From positions 1 to 27,807 of the forward strand of contig BBXU01000468.1 of NCBI GenBank assembly GCA_001598975.1: a DNA stretch of 27,807 nucleotides, given 5' to 3'. Below the pieces are notes generated by a model. The model searched no databases and was not told the origin of the DNA. It was given only the letters and a program-made list of their open reading frames with translations. The translations under genes and the position numbers were made by a program. Shown in pieces: positions 1-9,245 of this stretch. Every line of letters begins with the position of its first letter. The first letter of the stretch is position 1. This DNA comes from Parachlorella kessleri. Lineage: Eukaryota; Chlorophyta; Trebouxiophyceae; Chlorellales; Chlorellaceae.

Positions 1-3000
1 CCCGGGTACCGCCTGAAGCGGGCAGTGACTGTGCTGCAGGCAGCCTTACCAGCAGTAGGTCCAGAAGTCCAGCACCACCACCTTCCCTCGCAACTCCCTG
101 CACCCGGCATGCAGCAGCAGTCAAACTCTGGCAAGTTACGGAGGCTGGGGGCAGTCATGTTACCGGGAGTCCAGCTGGCAGGGCACTTTGAGATGTGTGG
201 CCACGGGGTGGGGTGGGGGTGGGGGGGGTGGGGGGGGAGGGGGGTACCTGCTGAAGTTGAGGGGCGCCGAGTTGAGCCAGTCCAGGTCCCGGGCAAACTC
301 GGGCACCTGCTGACCCCCACCGCGCTTCTCTAGATCTGCATGCCAGCAGCAAACTAAGAGGTCGCAAAAGTCTAGAGCATTAGGGCGCTCGAGCAGCCCA
401 CCTCCACAGCTGGTGCATCCACTCACAGTGCGCCTCCGCCATCCAAACTCTCTCCCTCTCTCGCCACAGGCAGCAGCGTACCCGGATGCACAGCCCAGCT
501 CTCCTTTCCCCGTTCAATGCGGCGACAACCTGCTACAGTCGCCCAGGCTCACCAGCGATGTACCGCTTGAAGGCTGCCACCCGGCCACCCCCCTCGCCGG
601 CTCCAGGAGCAGTCGAAGGGCCGGAACTGGGCAGCAGCGCGTTGAGGAGGGCCCTGGGGCTGACGTAGGATAGAGACTGCAGCAGCAAGGGGACATACCA
701 CACATGAGGCATAGGCTTCCCAGTGTCAGATTCTCCCCTGCCTGGTAAGCCTTCCATCAACCACAAGTTGAGGTTGAGGTTGTGCAACCACAGCTGCCTG
801 GGACCAATGAGAGCGGCTGGCCGCCCAAGCCTTGCTGGATCTCATCCACTAGTCACCTGACAATGTTGGCATGGTGAATTTGCCTACACTGTCAATGACT
901 CAGCTACCAACCTTCGAGAGGTACCCCCATGCTGAGAAGAGGTAAGCCAGGATGCCCAGCTGAATGAGGGTTGGGATGTGATAGCGAAGCAGCAGTTGGC
1001 GGATGCCAGGCTCCCGCTGCACGCCCAACCACATGCAGGTGGGGCAAAGGACAAGTCACTCACCTTGAATTAACAGCTGCTGGTACAGAAGATTTTACGG
1101 CTGCGCAGCCGCTGGCCCCAGAGGTAACGATTAGATGGGCATACTCTAGCGTCGGTAAGGGACTTACTCTAGTCATCACTTCCCACGATGAGAGACGCCT
1201 ACATCATATGCCGTGCCCATGCTATTCCCAATGATGGTCCCCAGTCACGCGACTATGTTGCAGAGATGTAAACGCACCTGTGCCCGTGTGACAGTCACAT
1301 ACAGAGCGCCAAGGGCCAGAGACAGGGAGCCCAGCTTCAGCAGGTCTCGCCGTGTGGTGCGGTAGCCCCCCGGGAGCCCCACAAACTCGTTTAGCCAGCT
1401 GGAGGGCTGCATGCATAGCAGGCACAGCAGGGGCATGCTGCCTGTCTTTGGTGTGCACAAGCCCAAGCCGAGAGGCCGGTAATGTTCATATTGCTATGAC
1501 TGGTACAAGCTTGATGGCATACCCTGTCAGCTGCGCCATGTGGGTTGCTGCTTATGACAAGAGCAGAGTGGCTAGTGCAATCTTGGCACTGCTTGCCCCT
1601 CTGTCGTGAGGATCGCTCTGCAGCCTCACCAGCGATCATGCAGATCTTGACCGGCATGTTGCCCTCGTTGCCACCGGTGCCTCCTTTGTCGCAAGCATCC
1701 TATAAAACTTAAACTAGCTACTGAAAGGTAAACAAGTGTTCAAGCAGCAAAGTGAGCATCATACCTGAGGAGGCAGAGCAGCACTGCCATTAGAAGCCTT
1801 CAAGGGCCCCGCCACTGCTTGTGTTGCGGCCTGCTGCGGTGCCGGCGGCTGTTTTTCATACTGCAGAGAGGTAAGGTCCTGCAGTGTGATGCTGCCAATG
1901 TGCGGTAGTATACGGTCGGGCGCCGCTGCCTCCATTGTTGCCTCTGGAAGCGTTGTGACCACACCAAGCACTCGCATGCCTGCGTACCAAGGAAATAGAC
2001 TGTAGTGATATAAATGCACACCGAGCTAGATGATCCCCAGCTTCATACATTCCACATCAGAAGTGCAAGAAGAAGGAAGGCAGGGTGCATAGTATCCTGT
2101 CCAAGGTCGTTTTAGGAAGAAAGAGAAACGACACGGCAATCCACACGATTGTAGCTTGCCCCGGCAGCCTGCAGGGAAACGCAACTTGCAGAGAAAGCTT
2201 TGGTGCCCGTCGCACCTGCTGCTCGGGCCGCCTGCACCCCAGCCACTGCATCCTCTATCACCACACAGTTGGCAGGAGCCACCCCCAGCTGTGACGCGGC
2301 AGCCAAGAAGATGTCTGGCGAGGGCTTCAAGCGCTCAAAGGCGTCTGCGGAGACAATGACATCAAACAGATCCAGGGGAATCTCTGCTGCCCGCAGGCTG
2401 GCATGCACCTGCGCAGACAATAGGCACACTTAGAACGTGCCACTGGTCCAAGGCTGTATTGCTCACAACGGTGAACATCGGAGGGCGCCGCCAAGCTAAG
2501 AGGTTGCTATGCCTGATGAGTTTAAGCATCATGGGGTGAAATTCTGTATGGCATCCGTGAGGCTAGCGTGGGTTCCAAAGAAGCAGGCAGGCAGGCAGGC
2601 AGGCCGGCCAAGCAGGGCAGGGGTGCACACCAAGCTTTTCACCCTCACTCGCCTTGACCAGGTCAGCACTTGAAGCCACAGCGGTCTTCAGCCCTGCTGC
2701 CCTGCACCGCTCTACCAGCTCCTTAGCCCCTGGGTAACCGATTCCGGAGCCAGGCTGTGCAAACGTGGTCATATAGATCTCAAAGAACTTGGCTTTGCAG
2801 GACTCCACTTCAAAGGGAGCTCCATACTTGCGAGCCACGCCGCCTGAACAGGCAGCGTTGGGTGGCAGCTTTCTTTGAATGAAGTGCAGCACACCCTGTT
2901 ACACAGCCGCTGAGCAGGGGAGGTTGTGGTCAAGGGGGCCTGGCAGACCCTCAAAGGCCTATGCAGTGGCATGGGTCACCACCACAGGATAGATGCATGA

Positions 3001-3770
3001 ACTTGAGGCACACATTCTGCCTTGGTGGCCTCTACACCAAGCACTCAGGGCATCTGTCTGTGGGGACATCAAAGGTTCGTCCACTTATGCAGGTTTGGCA
3101 CCTTACCTAGAAAGTTCGCTTCGCCCGTCCCTGTGAAAGGAATGAACTCATCAGGGCTGACAGTCAGGCCATACAGCTCCATCATAACCTCAGCTGCAGC
3201 CCTGCAAGTGCAGTTAGTTGCTCTTGCCTTTGCGGCAGGGCTTCCCGCAGCTACAGCTTGCATATGCATTTATTGGTGGACGCTGCAGCGGTACCCCTCT
3301 CTGCTTGCAGGTGACTGCCAGTGCACTCACTTGCGAGAGATCTCCTCACTGTGGCATAGCACCCCATCCTGCAGACATACAAACCCATGACGTCTGTGTT
3401 CATGCATAACCGATGAGGAGGTCAGAGGCCAAACCGTGCAACAGTATCTGAGCCCACTGAGAAACCCCCAACTACACAGCATAGAGGGGTCGACTGAGGC
3501 CCCGACTCTTACCATATCAAACAGCACGGCTTTGACCTCTGGTGCTGCAAGCCCAGTCTCAGGGGCAGCTGCCTCTGTGGAGGTTGTCCGCAGCACCGCC
3601 GAGTGCATGCGCCTTGCAGTGCCACCACGTATGCTACTGTGCCCTGGCCTGGCTCCCCTGGTGAAAGCCAAGCCCAGTGGACGCCGTGGATAGGCAGGGA
3701 GGGCGTGTGTGGGAGCCTCGGCCCCGCTGTAACATCTTGCCAGCGCTCCACTGGTTGGGACACCAAGCAT
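1..3770 (-). CDS. SOQ1: SOQ1-like thylakoid protein (HAD + membrane helix + thioredoxin-like), 3' part beyond left edge
   Basis: Homologue of plant SUPPRESSOR OF QUENCHING 1, a thylakoid protein limiting a slow, photoprotective quenching of light-harvesting complexes. Coding exons on the minus strand in order: 3770-3513, 3368-3331, 3201-3107, 2843-2653, 2408-2216, 1979-1765, 1406-1278, optional 1016-912, 676-553, 335-248, 97-50; phases agree at every junction. The HAD domain (about residues 80-290) shows [13 protein letters not shown] (nucleophile motif split by an intron), [30 protein letters not shown] and [14 protein letters not shown] helix, [15 protein letters not shown], follows TTRRDLLK. 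Then come [30 protein letters not shown] and [10 protein letters not shown], where the thioredoxin-like domain runs off the window; the NHL propeller expected in this family would lie beyond it. The first 75 residues are rich in Arg, Ser and Ala, like a plastid transit peptide. The start at 3770 is the first Met of the open frame; a tiny upstream exon at 4029-4010 also splices in frame but collides with the neighbour's start. Intron 2652-2409 uses a GC donor. Confidence 0.9.
205..244 (+). repeat. G-rich run able to form a G-quadruplex
   Basis: Runs of four or more G separated by single T or A residues over 40 bases on the plus strand. It sits at the 5' end of the SOQ1 intron 247-98, so the SOQ1 pre-mRNA carries the C-rich strand right after the donor and the template strand carries the G-rich one. 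Confidence 0.8.
912..1016 (-). other. Possible cassette exon of the SOQ1-like gene, encodes a second membrane helix
   Basis: A 105-base open segment lies between a good acceptor (GTGCAG just upstream at 1022-1017) and a GTTGGT donor (911-906). It starts and ends in phase 0 and encodes 35 residues including the hydrophobic run [20 protein letters not shown]. Joining exon 1406-1278 directly to 676-553 also keeps the frame. From memory of the Arabidopsis protein, that direct join aligns without a gap (helix, short linker, then a [13 protein letters not shown] stretch). The segment is therefore either an in-frame insertion in this lineage, an alternatively used exon, or a chance open frame. No transcript evidence is available here. 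Confidence 0.5.
2409..2652 (-). other. GC-AG intron in the SOQ1-like gene
   Basis: The exon ending ...ASSADLVK (AAG at 2655-2653) must join the exon starting VHASLRAAE at 2408 in phase 0. The only donor that allows this is AAG|GCGAGT. A GT four bases further into the intron (GTGAGG) would give a phase-1 donor and break the frame. GCGAGT matches the consensus of the minor GC donor class. The intron also contains five tandem GCAG units (plus strand 2583-2602). Confidence 0.75.
2583..2602. repeat. (GCAG)5 microsatellite
   Basis: Five tandem GCAG units on the plus strand inside the GC-AG intron of the SOQ1-like gene. Simple tetranucleotide repeat; no function is suggested by the sequence. Confidence 0.85.
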
Positions 3771-4027
3771 TGTGGCTGATCACCTTAGAGTTGCATAGTC
3801 AGCCTGTGCGCACAGCTTTTAATACCCTTCCGCGCGTCTCTATGATCGCAGATAGAGCAGATACCCAGCTTTGTGCAATTTGTGGTTGCGCCCTGGCCGC
3901 GCATGCAACGCAGCACATCAGGGTCTCCCACACGATTAAGATAGACTGCCTGCGCAGACCTCTGGGACTATTCAACAGTTATATTATCAGCACCATCTCA
4001 GCACCTTACCTCCGGTTGACCGCAGAC
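3771..4027. promoter_or_regulatory. Shared upstream region of two divergent plastid-protein genes
   Basis: These 257 bases separate the SOQ1-like start (3770, minus) from the start of the small plastid protein (4028, plus). Both genes appear plastid-targeted and nuclear, so a bidirectional promoter is likely. No convincing TATA box was found. The calls depend on both start codons being right: an alternative 20-base first exon of SOQ1 (4029-4010) would make the two ATGs overlap on one CATG and move the SOQ1 promoter into the neighbour. Confidence 0.5.
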
Positions 4028-5334
4028 ATGACGCTGACCGCCTTCGCTTGCTTCAGCTCCAGCTTGGTGAGAGACCGACCTAGCGAATCTCTGTGCGCAT
4101 ACGCACTCCTTAGATGGCCCAACACCGCACGCACGGTTCTCTGGGACGCGCTCGCCGTTTGCTCAGTTGGAGGCAGCCTTCAGGCCAGCGTGCCAGCAGT
4201 TGGTGTTGGTGAACAGAAGTGTCTTGTTTGCATAAGCTGCAGGCCGGCAAGGCTGCCCAAGCCTGCAAGCGGCAGCAGACAGCCCGGCGTGCTGTGCGCT
4301 GCAACGCTCAGGATGAACAGAAGTCCTTCTTTGAGAGCAATCGCCGCGCGGTGGGTTGCTGCATAGCCTGTCCACGGCCACAATGCAGGGTGGGAGGCAG
4401 CTGGCGCCACTGCTAGATTTGTGTGGGGTCTCTTAACCGCAGATGCACTCGTGCCCGACTTGTCTGGTAGTTGCTGTGCAGGCTGTGGGCTACACAGACG
4501 AGGATAGTGCAGGGCAGAGTAACATCTTTGCAGTAGAGGTAAGGAAGCTTGACGAATTAGAGTGGCAGGTAGTGCAAACAGGAGTGAGAGGTGAATTGTA
4601 CTGACAGGGCTGGATGCAGAAGTGCTCCGTCAGAGTTTGGTTTTTATTGTAAAAAAAAAGCCATGTGGGATTGTGCTTGTGTAGCAATCCAGTCTGTGTA
4701 TGGCACCTGCCAGGCTTAGCTACCATGCATACTTTTGACCCTCCCTACATCCCACGGTGCAGCCCAAGGTTTATGTGTCAGGCTCATCTGCGGATAACTC
4801 CAACGCTGGCCCCCAGACTGTAACCGTTGCGGCTGCGGGCTTCGTATTTGCTATGGCGGCTATTGGTGCTGGGCTTATCGTGATGAATCAACCACAGGGT
4901 GAGCAAGGCAGCGGCGCCATGATCTACCCAGTCAGTGGTGGTGTTGCCCGGGGGTTGCCAGGCGTTTGTGTGCCGAGCACCGCCTGCTATGTTACCTTCC
5001 AAAGTCAGTCAGATTCCCTGCTGGAATTGCTCTGGGAGGGCTGCTAGGCGGACGGCTCGTTGTCTTAGCCATGTATACTCACCATCGTGTCTTGCTGCTT
5101 GCCTGTTATGAAACCGCACTGCGTTGCAGTGCATGGGCGGCCGAGACAAACCCTGTACGTAGCGCTGAATGTTAGGATTGGAATGTCCCTGCAGGTGTGG
5201 AAGCAGTGGCGCCCACGGGCGAGTTCCGCCCCCTTTCTGAGTATGCAGCCAAGTTTTCGGCAGAGCTTGGCCCTGTGAGCGCAGCTCCAGCAGTTGCCGA
5301 GGCGGCTGCTGAGGCCGTTGCGCTGTCGGAGTAA
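4028..5334 (+). CDS. Small single-helix plastid protein, family not recognised
   Basis: Four exons, 4028-4066, 4243-4350, 4763-4898 and 5195-5334, join in matching phase to give about 140 residues. The first 45 (MTLTAFACFSSSL, then a Lys/Arg/Gln-rich stretch ending RRAVRCNAQ) look like a chloroplast transit peptide. The mature part has a short acidic segment, DEQKSFFESN, a polar stretch KVYVSGSSADNSN, one clear hydrophobic helix (TVTVAAAGFVFAMAAIGAGL, about residues 69-91) and an Ala/Glu-rich tail ending AEAVALSE. This is the layout of a small thylakoid or envelope membrane protein with the tail on one side. I do not recognise the family and assign no function. It is divergent from SOQ1. The second exon boundaries are the least certain; an extra exon in the 412-base intron 4351-4762 cannot be excluded. 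Confidence 0.65.
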
Positions 5335-6048
5335 ACGCCCGTGCGCCCTGCTGTAACTGGAAACGCACTTGTTCAAACCTGAAGGTCCATGTTTCATTCG
5401 CACCTGGAGAAGACGAAGCCAGGGGTGCAAGCTCTCGTTCCGTCAATTTTATTTGGTTTGTCAGGTCCGCCAGAGCTGTATTATGCTTTGTTGAAGTGTT
5501 GTGGTTGCTTTTGCCAATTTGTCTGCTTGATGGACAGCACTGCCCTACATTGAGGCCTTCAGCCTGGAAAGGCACACTAGTGGTGGCAGCTGACTGTTTG
5601 TGTGGTGACTGTTTGTTTGGTGGGCTGGATCAATGACCAAAAGTGGACATTGAGAAATCGTCTGACGCATATGGGAGTGCTTCCTGGCTCCAGTATGAAT
5701 GCCAGTTGGTCATCTGCCCGGGTTCCCTTGTCTACATCATGTGATGACATGGGTAGACATGGTGGACCCATGATGGTGACATGGCATCGGCTCGCACGTA
5801 AAGGCTCGACGGAGCCTCGTTTGCCATTCTCGACCGAGAAGATGTTGTCGTCCTCGGGTGTGATCACACTCCACAAAGGGTGCCCTAGGGGTGCCGCTGC
5901 TGCTGTGGGCACCACTCGCAGGCCCGGGTTCAGGCCGTCGTACTTGCTGAAACCTGGCCTTGGACGGCTTGCCTCGGGAACCAGTCGAAATCTGCAAGTC
6001 TGGGCGTCACTCAAAGGGGGCCTGGGAGCCGCAGAGCGCAGCATAGAC
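5335..6048. other. Mostly gene-free interval with one doubtful minus-strand ORF
   Basis: Apart from the TGTAA signal near its left end, this interval holds only a long open frame on the minus strand (about 6050-5577) overlapped by an open frame on the plus strand. It contains several short CATG-rich near-repeats around 5735-5785. Nothing else could be supported. Confidence 0.5.
5352..5356 (+). terminator. TGTAA polyadenylation signal
   Basis: TGTAA lies 18 bases after the stop codon of the small plastid protein gene. TGTAA is the usual green-algal nuclear poly(A) signal, and its position supports the strand and the stop of this gene. Confidence 0.5.
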
Positions 6049-6050
6049 AT
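5577..6050 (-). CDS. Doubtful single-exon hypothetical protein
   Basis: An uninterrupted minus-strand frame of about 157 codons starts at ATG 6050-6048. Its first 45 residues ([17 protein letters not shown] and onward) are Arg/Ser/Pro-rich like a transit peptide, followed by a segment with YDGLNPGLRVVP, HPLWSVITPEDDNIF and a less protein-like Cys/His-rich end. No family is recognised. The opposite strand is open over nearly the same span, which is common by chance in GC-rich DNA. Its ATG also shares a CATG with the proposed SDR start, so at most one of the two starts is likely to be correct. Confidence 0.25.
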   Translation of the reverse strand: MSMLRSAAPRPPLSDAQTCRFRLVPEASRPRPGFSKYDGLNPGLRVVPTAAAAPLGHPLWSVITPEDDNIFSVENGKRGSVEPLRASRCHVTIMGPPCLPMSSHDVDKGTRADDQLAFILEPGSTPICVRRFLNVHFWSLIQPTKQTVTTQTVSCHH

Positions 6051-8604
6051 GGACGCCACCAGAGGTCAGGCAGGGGTTGCAAGTTTGGGTTTGTCAGAAT
6101 AAGGTGACTACTAGGCTACCCTGACTTCCAATCCCACTTCAGATGATTGGACTCGTGGCTATATATTGAGGCTCGTTGGATAAGCTGACAAGGCCAACCC
6201 AGGTAACTTATGCTGCAGCCTTATCACTCCAACCACATTGGTGCAGGTGTGGAAAAGGTGTATGAGGAACAGCTGCTTAATAAGCTGTTTGACTTGCGTG
6301 ACAGCGTGGCACTTGTCACGGGCGCCTCTGGTGGCATTGGGGCCTGCATTGCAATGGGGCTGGCCCGCTGTGGTGCAAAGGTAACTGATATGTACCTCTG
6401 CAACGCAAATGGGCACCAAGCAGGGGCGTGATCCAAATGCAAAGACCCCAACCGCTCCACCTGAAGAAATCCCGAGTAAAACCTAACTTCCTACTCCAAG
6501 CTTGGATAGCAACCTGCAATGAGTGTCATCTGCACCGCCTGCTGGAGACGCCAGTGCGCAGCCAGTTTGCCATATGGTGTATGAAAGTCTGCGACGGCTG
6601 CCCTGTTTCTGTGGCGCTTGCAGGTGGTGGTATGTGACCAGGGGCCTGAGGCGGAGATGGCACCCGTGGTGGAAAAGATCAAGGGCATGGGGGCAGAGGC
6701 ATTGGGGATCCACTGTGACGTGCGCAACAGGCAGAGCGTGGAGCAAGCCGCCAAGCGGGCGGTGGATCACTTTGGGGGCCTGCATGTCATGGTAGCCAAC
6801 GCAGGTAAAGTGCTTGCTGCCTATACATATGGCAGTGTCTGGAACCTCTTGGTAACGGTGTCTACGTTGGCGCTGTGCAATAAGATTTAAGTAGATTGGT
6901 AGGTGCTGTCCGCACGTTACAGGGCTGCTCCTACCTATCCAGCAGAGACGCTTCAGCCTTGAGTAATGACAGAGTCGCGTGTCAGGGTAGCCCTTGCCTT
7001 CTTGATAATACATTGGTGCATGTCGGCTTGGGTGCAATCAGCATGTTCAGAATGATTTCCCCCTGCTAGCTCCGGCATATTCACAAGCACGACGGTTCAA
7101 ACCATCAAGTGGCCCTCACACATCCCCTGTTGCAGGTGTTTTGGGCAAGTTGTGCAAGGCCGACCAGGTGGAGAAGCAGGTGTGGGACGAGGTGATGTCG
7201 GTCAACCTCACGGGCGCATACAACTGCTGCGCAGCCGCCTATCCTTACATGAAGCAGGCGGGGAGGGGAAAGATCATCCTGCTCAGCTCCATTGCTGCCC
7301 TCCGAGGTGCGAATTATTGGCAGCCGGCAACACCAAATGGCTTGAATTGCTGGTAGTGTTGGTGACATGTTGCCTTGGTGTGCATGAGAGCTGTGGCATG
7401 CACATAGCCTTTCATGAATTAAGGCTGCTTTCGACCTGCCTGGCCCTGCAACCGAATGACCGTGCTGGTGGAAGCCTGGGCGTGCTGATGGGGTCCCATA
7501 TTGGCTGCAGGTTTTGGAGCACAGGTGAGGATGTGGCCCACGTGCACATACCCGCCCGCCCTGCGCCTGCACACATTTGCTCGCTAGTGTGTTGGCACCT
7601 GCAAGATGAGAGGGGTTGCTGTGCGCAAGATTCCTTAAGGCAGCCCTGAACGCCGCAAGCATCGCATGTACTCATGCACGTCATCAGCAAGGGCACCCAC
7701 TTGGGTCCAGTTCCTTCTGCAGGTGCCATACTGTGCTAGCAAAGGTGCCTTGCTGCCCCTGGCCAAATCCCTGGCTGTGGCATGGGGCAAAGATAACATT
7801 CAGGTAAGGGCCACCCCTTCTGTAGCCTGCCAGGTTTTGCCCACAGTTCCTGATTAGCCATCATCAAGCAAGGCAAACTGGCACAAGGAGGTGTTTCCTT
7901 GACGCCTGCAAGGCATCAACGACCTTGAAATGGCGCACTATCTTACCCTTGCAGGTCAACTGCCTGCTGCCTGGAGCTATCAACACACCCTTTCTGGATC
8001 AGGTTGGCCATATGGCTCCCAGCTGGGGAATTACTCATGCCGAAGATGCAGCCGCCTGACATATCAACATTTCATAACTTCCAGAGGCTGCTATGCTACG
8101 CACCCAGCTGATGACAGGGAGTTCAAGGCCCACACGAGGCTCCAACTAGCAAGCATGGCTTCCTTGCCGTAGGTGCTTCCCACCAAGGAGAAAGTGGAGT
8201 ATCTGCTGCACCGCATCCCTGCCGGTAGGTATCCTCGGCGGGGGCCGTGCACCGCTAGCTAGGTAGCTAGCTATCACTTGGTAGCGCTCTTGGGGTCCTG
8301 GCAGGTGGCAAGCTCGTCCTCCGATAATTGTGGAGCTCATGCAGTTTGCGGGTCGAGGCTCGGACACGATGTTGGACTACGCTTGTGCTACTGGGGAGCG
8401 GGCCAGGGGTCAGGCTCTGCAGAACGCTTTGCATCCTTCCTGTTCTCAAGGTCCTAGCACCCCACTAGCAGTCTGCTCTGCTCTGCAGGGCGTTTGGGGG
8501 TGCCAGAGGATATTGTGGGACCTGTAGTCTTCCTTTCCTCCCACGCTAGCGACTACGTCACTGGGACTGACATCATCTGCGACGGGGGCGGGTGCCAAGT
8601 GTGA
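6049..8604 (+). CDS. Short-chain dehydrogenase/reductase (classical SDR)
   Basis: NAD(P)-dependent oxidoreductase of the classical SDR family. Exons: 6049-6064, 6247-6380, 6624-6804, 7136-7306, 7511-7524, 7723-7803, 7955-8002, 8173-8224 and 8489-8604; phases agree throughout and give about 270 residues, a normal SDR length. Seen in order: the dinucleotide-binding [28 protein letters not shown], the catalytic Ser in IILLSSIAA, the catalytic Tyr and Lys in PYCASKGAL, the [10 protein letters not shown] loop, [20 protein letters not shown] and a C-terminal [14 protein letters not shown]. The tail resembles the KduD / gluconate 5-dehydrogenase / 3-oxoacyl-ACP reductase group, but the substrate cannot be told. 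There is no obvious targeting peptide. The start is uncertain: the 16-base first exon (MDATRG) splices in frame, while an ATG at 6210 is open into the next exon and would give a different, less SDR-like N-terminus. Confidence 0.9.
7511..7524 (+). other. 14-base microexon of the SDR gene
   Basis: The exon ending SSIAALRG stops in phase 1 at 7306, while the exon beginning VPYCASK at 7723 needs phase 0. A direct join would hit an in-frame TAG. The 14 bases between GGCTGCAG (ending 7510) and GTGAGG (starting 7525) restore phase exactly and encode GFGAQ, giving [15 protein letters not shown], the usual spacing between the catalytic Ser and Tyr in this family. Confidence 0.8.
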
Positions 8605-9245
8605 GTGCTTGGGCCTGGTCCGAGGCCCAGGGCACGCGTTGCCCTCAAAGCGAACCACAATTGCATAGCAGCAATGCAGCTAAGACACCTCAAGGCGGTG
8701 CAGCTGGGTACGGATTTTTTGACAACTCAGTATGAATCTTGGTGATGGGGGAGGCTCCCTGGCTTTGCAGGCCCATGCTGGCTGACCAGGAGCCGGAGGA
8801 CTACCAGCCTTGACACTGCAAGAAGAACCACCAGCCTTGTGACTGCTCAGCAGGAAGCCACTTAACTCCACGCGGTGGAGCTGAACAAGTTTTCACATTT
8901 GACTGTCTGTACAGTGCTACTGAAGGTTTAGGTTCAGGAAGCTCGCCAAGCTGTATTACCTTGCCTGCACATGCTGCCAGAACTGTGATCTTAGAGGCAA
9001 CCTGCTTGTCGAATGTGGACAAAATCATGCGTGTTGTTTCCCTTTCCTAGCTTAGGCTGCTTGGTTCGATAAATGCTTTGCGCGGGCAAGCACAGCGGCA
9101 AGTTCCCAAAGTAACCCCCCCCCCCCCCCCGCCCTGTTAGTCACAGTTACGCGAGGGCGGGCATGAAGTCTTTTATGCTTTCATTCGTGAATTGCTCGGA
9201 CTCTTGGCAAATGGCACAAAGCCCGTAAACAGATTGAGGGGCAGC
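8605..9245 (+). other. Intergenic region between the SDR and BDP1 genes
   Basis: No gene is supported here. It holds the 3' flank of the SDR gene (no TGTAA seen) and the 5' flank of BDP1. The only marked element is a run of 16 C at 9115-9130, about 115 bases before the BDP1 start codon. Confidence 0.6.
9115..9130 (+). repeat. C16 homopolymer upstream of BDP1
   Basis: Sixteen consecutive C residues in the BDP1 5' flank. It could be a length-variable tract or lie in the 5' UTR; the sequence alone gives no function. Confidence 0.85.

Noticed and set aside
4010..4029. Alternative 20-base first exon of SOQ1 (MSAVNR) joining at 3750
   Set aside because: It splices in frame, but its ATG overlaps the start codon of the divergent gene on the same CATG; the Met at 3770 already gives a transit-like N-terminus. 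Not fully excluded.
3677..4366. 229-codon plus-strand open frame
   Set aside because: It runs through the SOQ1 first exon, the divergent promoter and an intron of the small plastid gene. Only the part from 4028 to 4066 is used, as a first exon.
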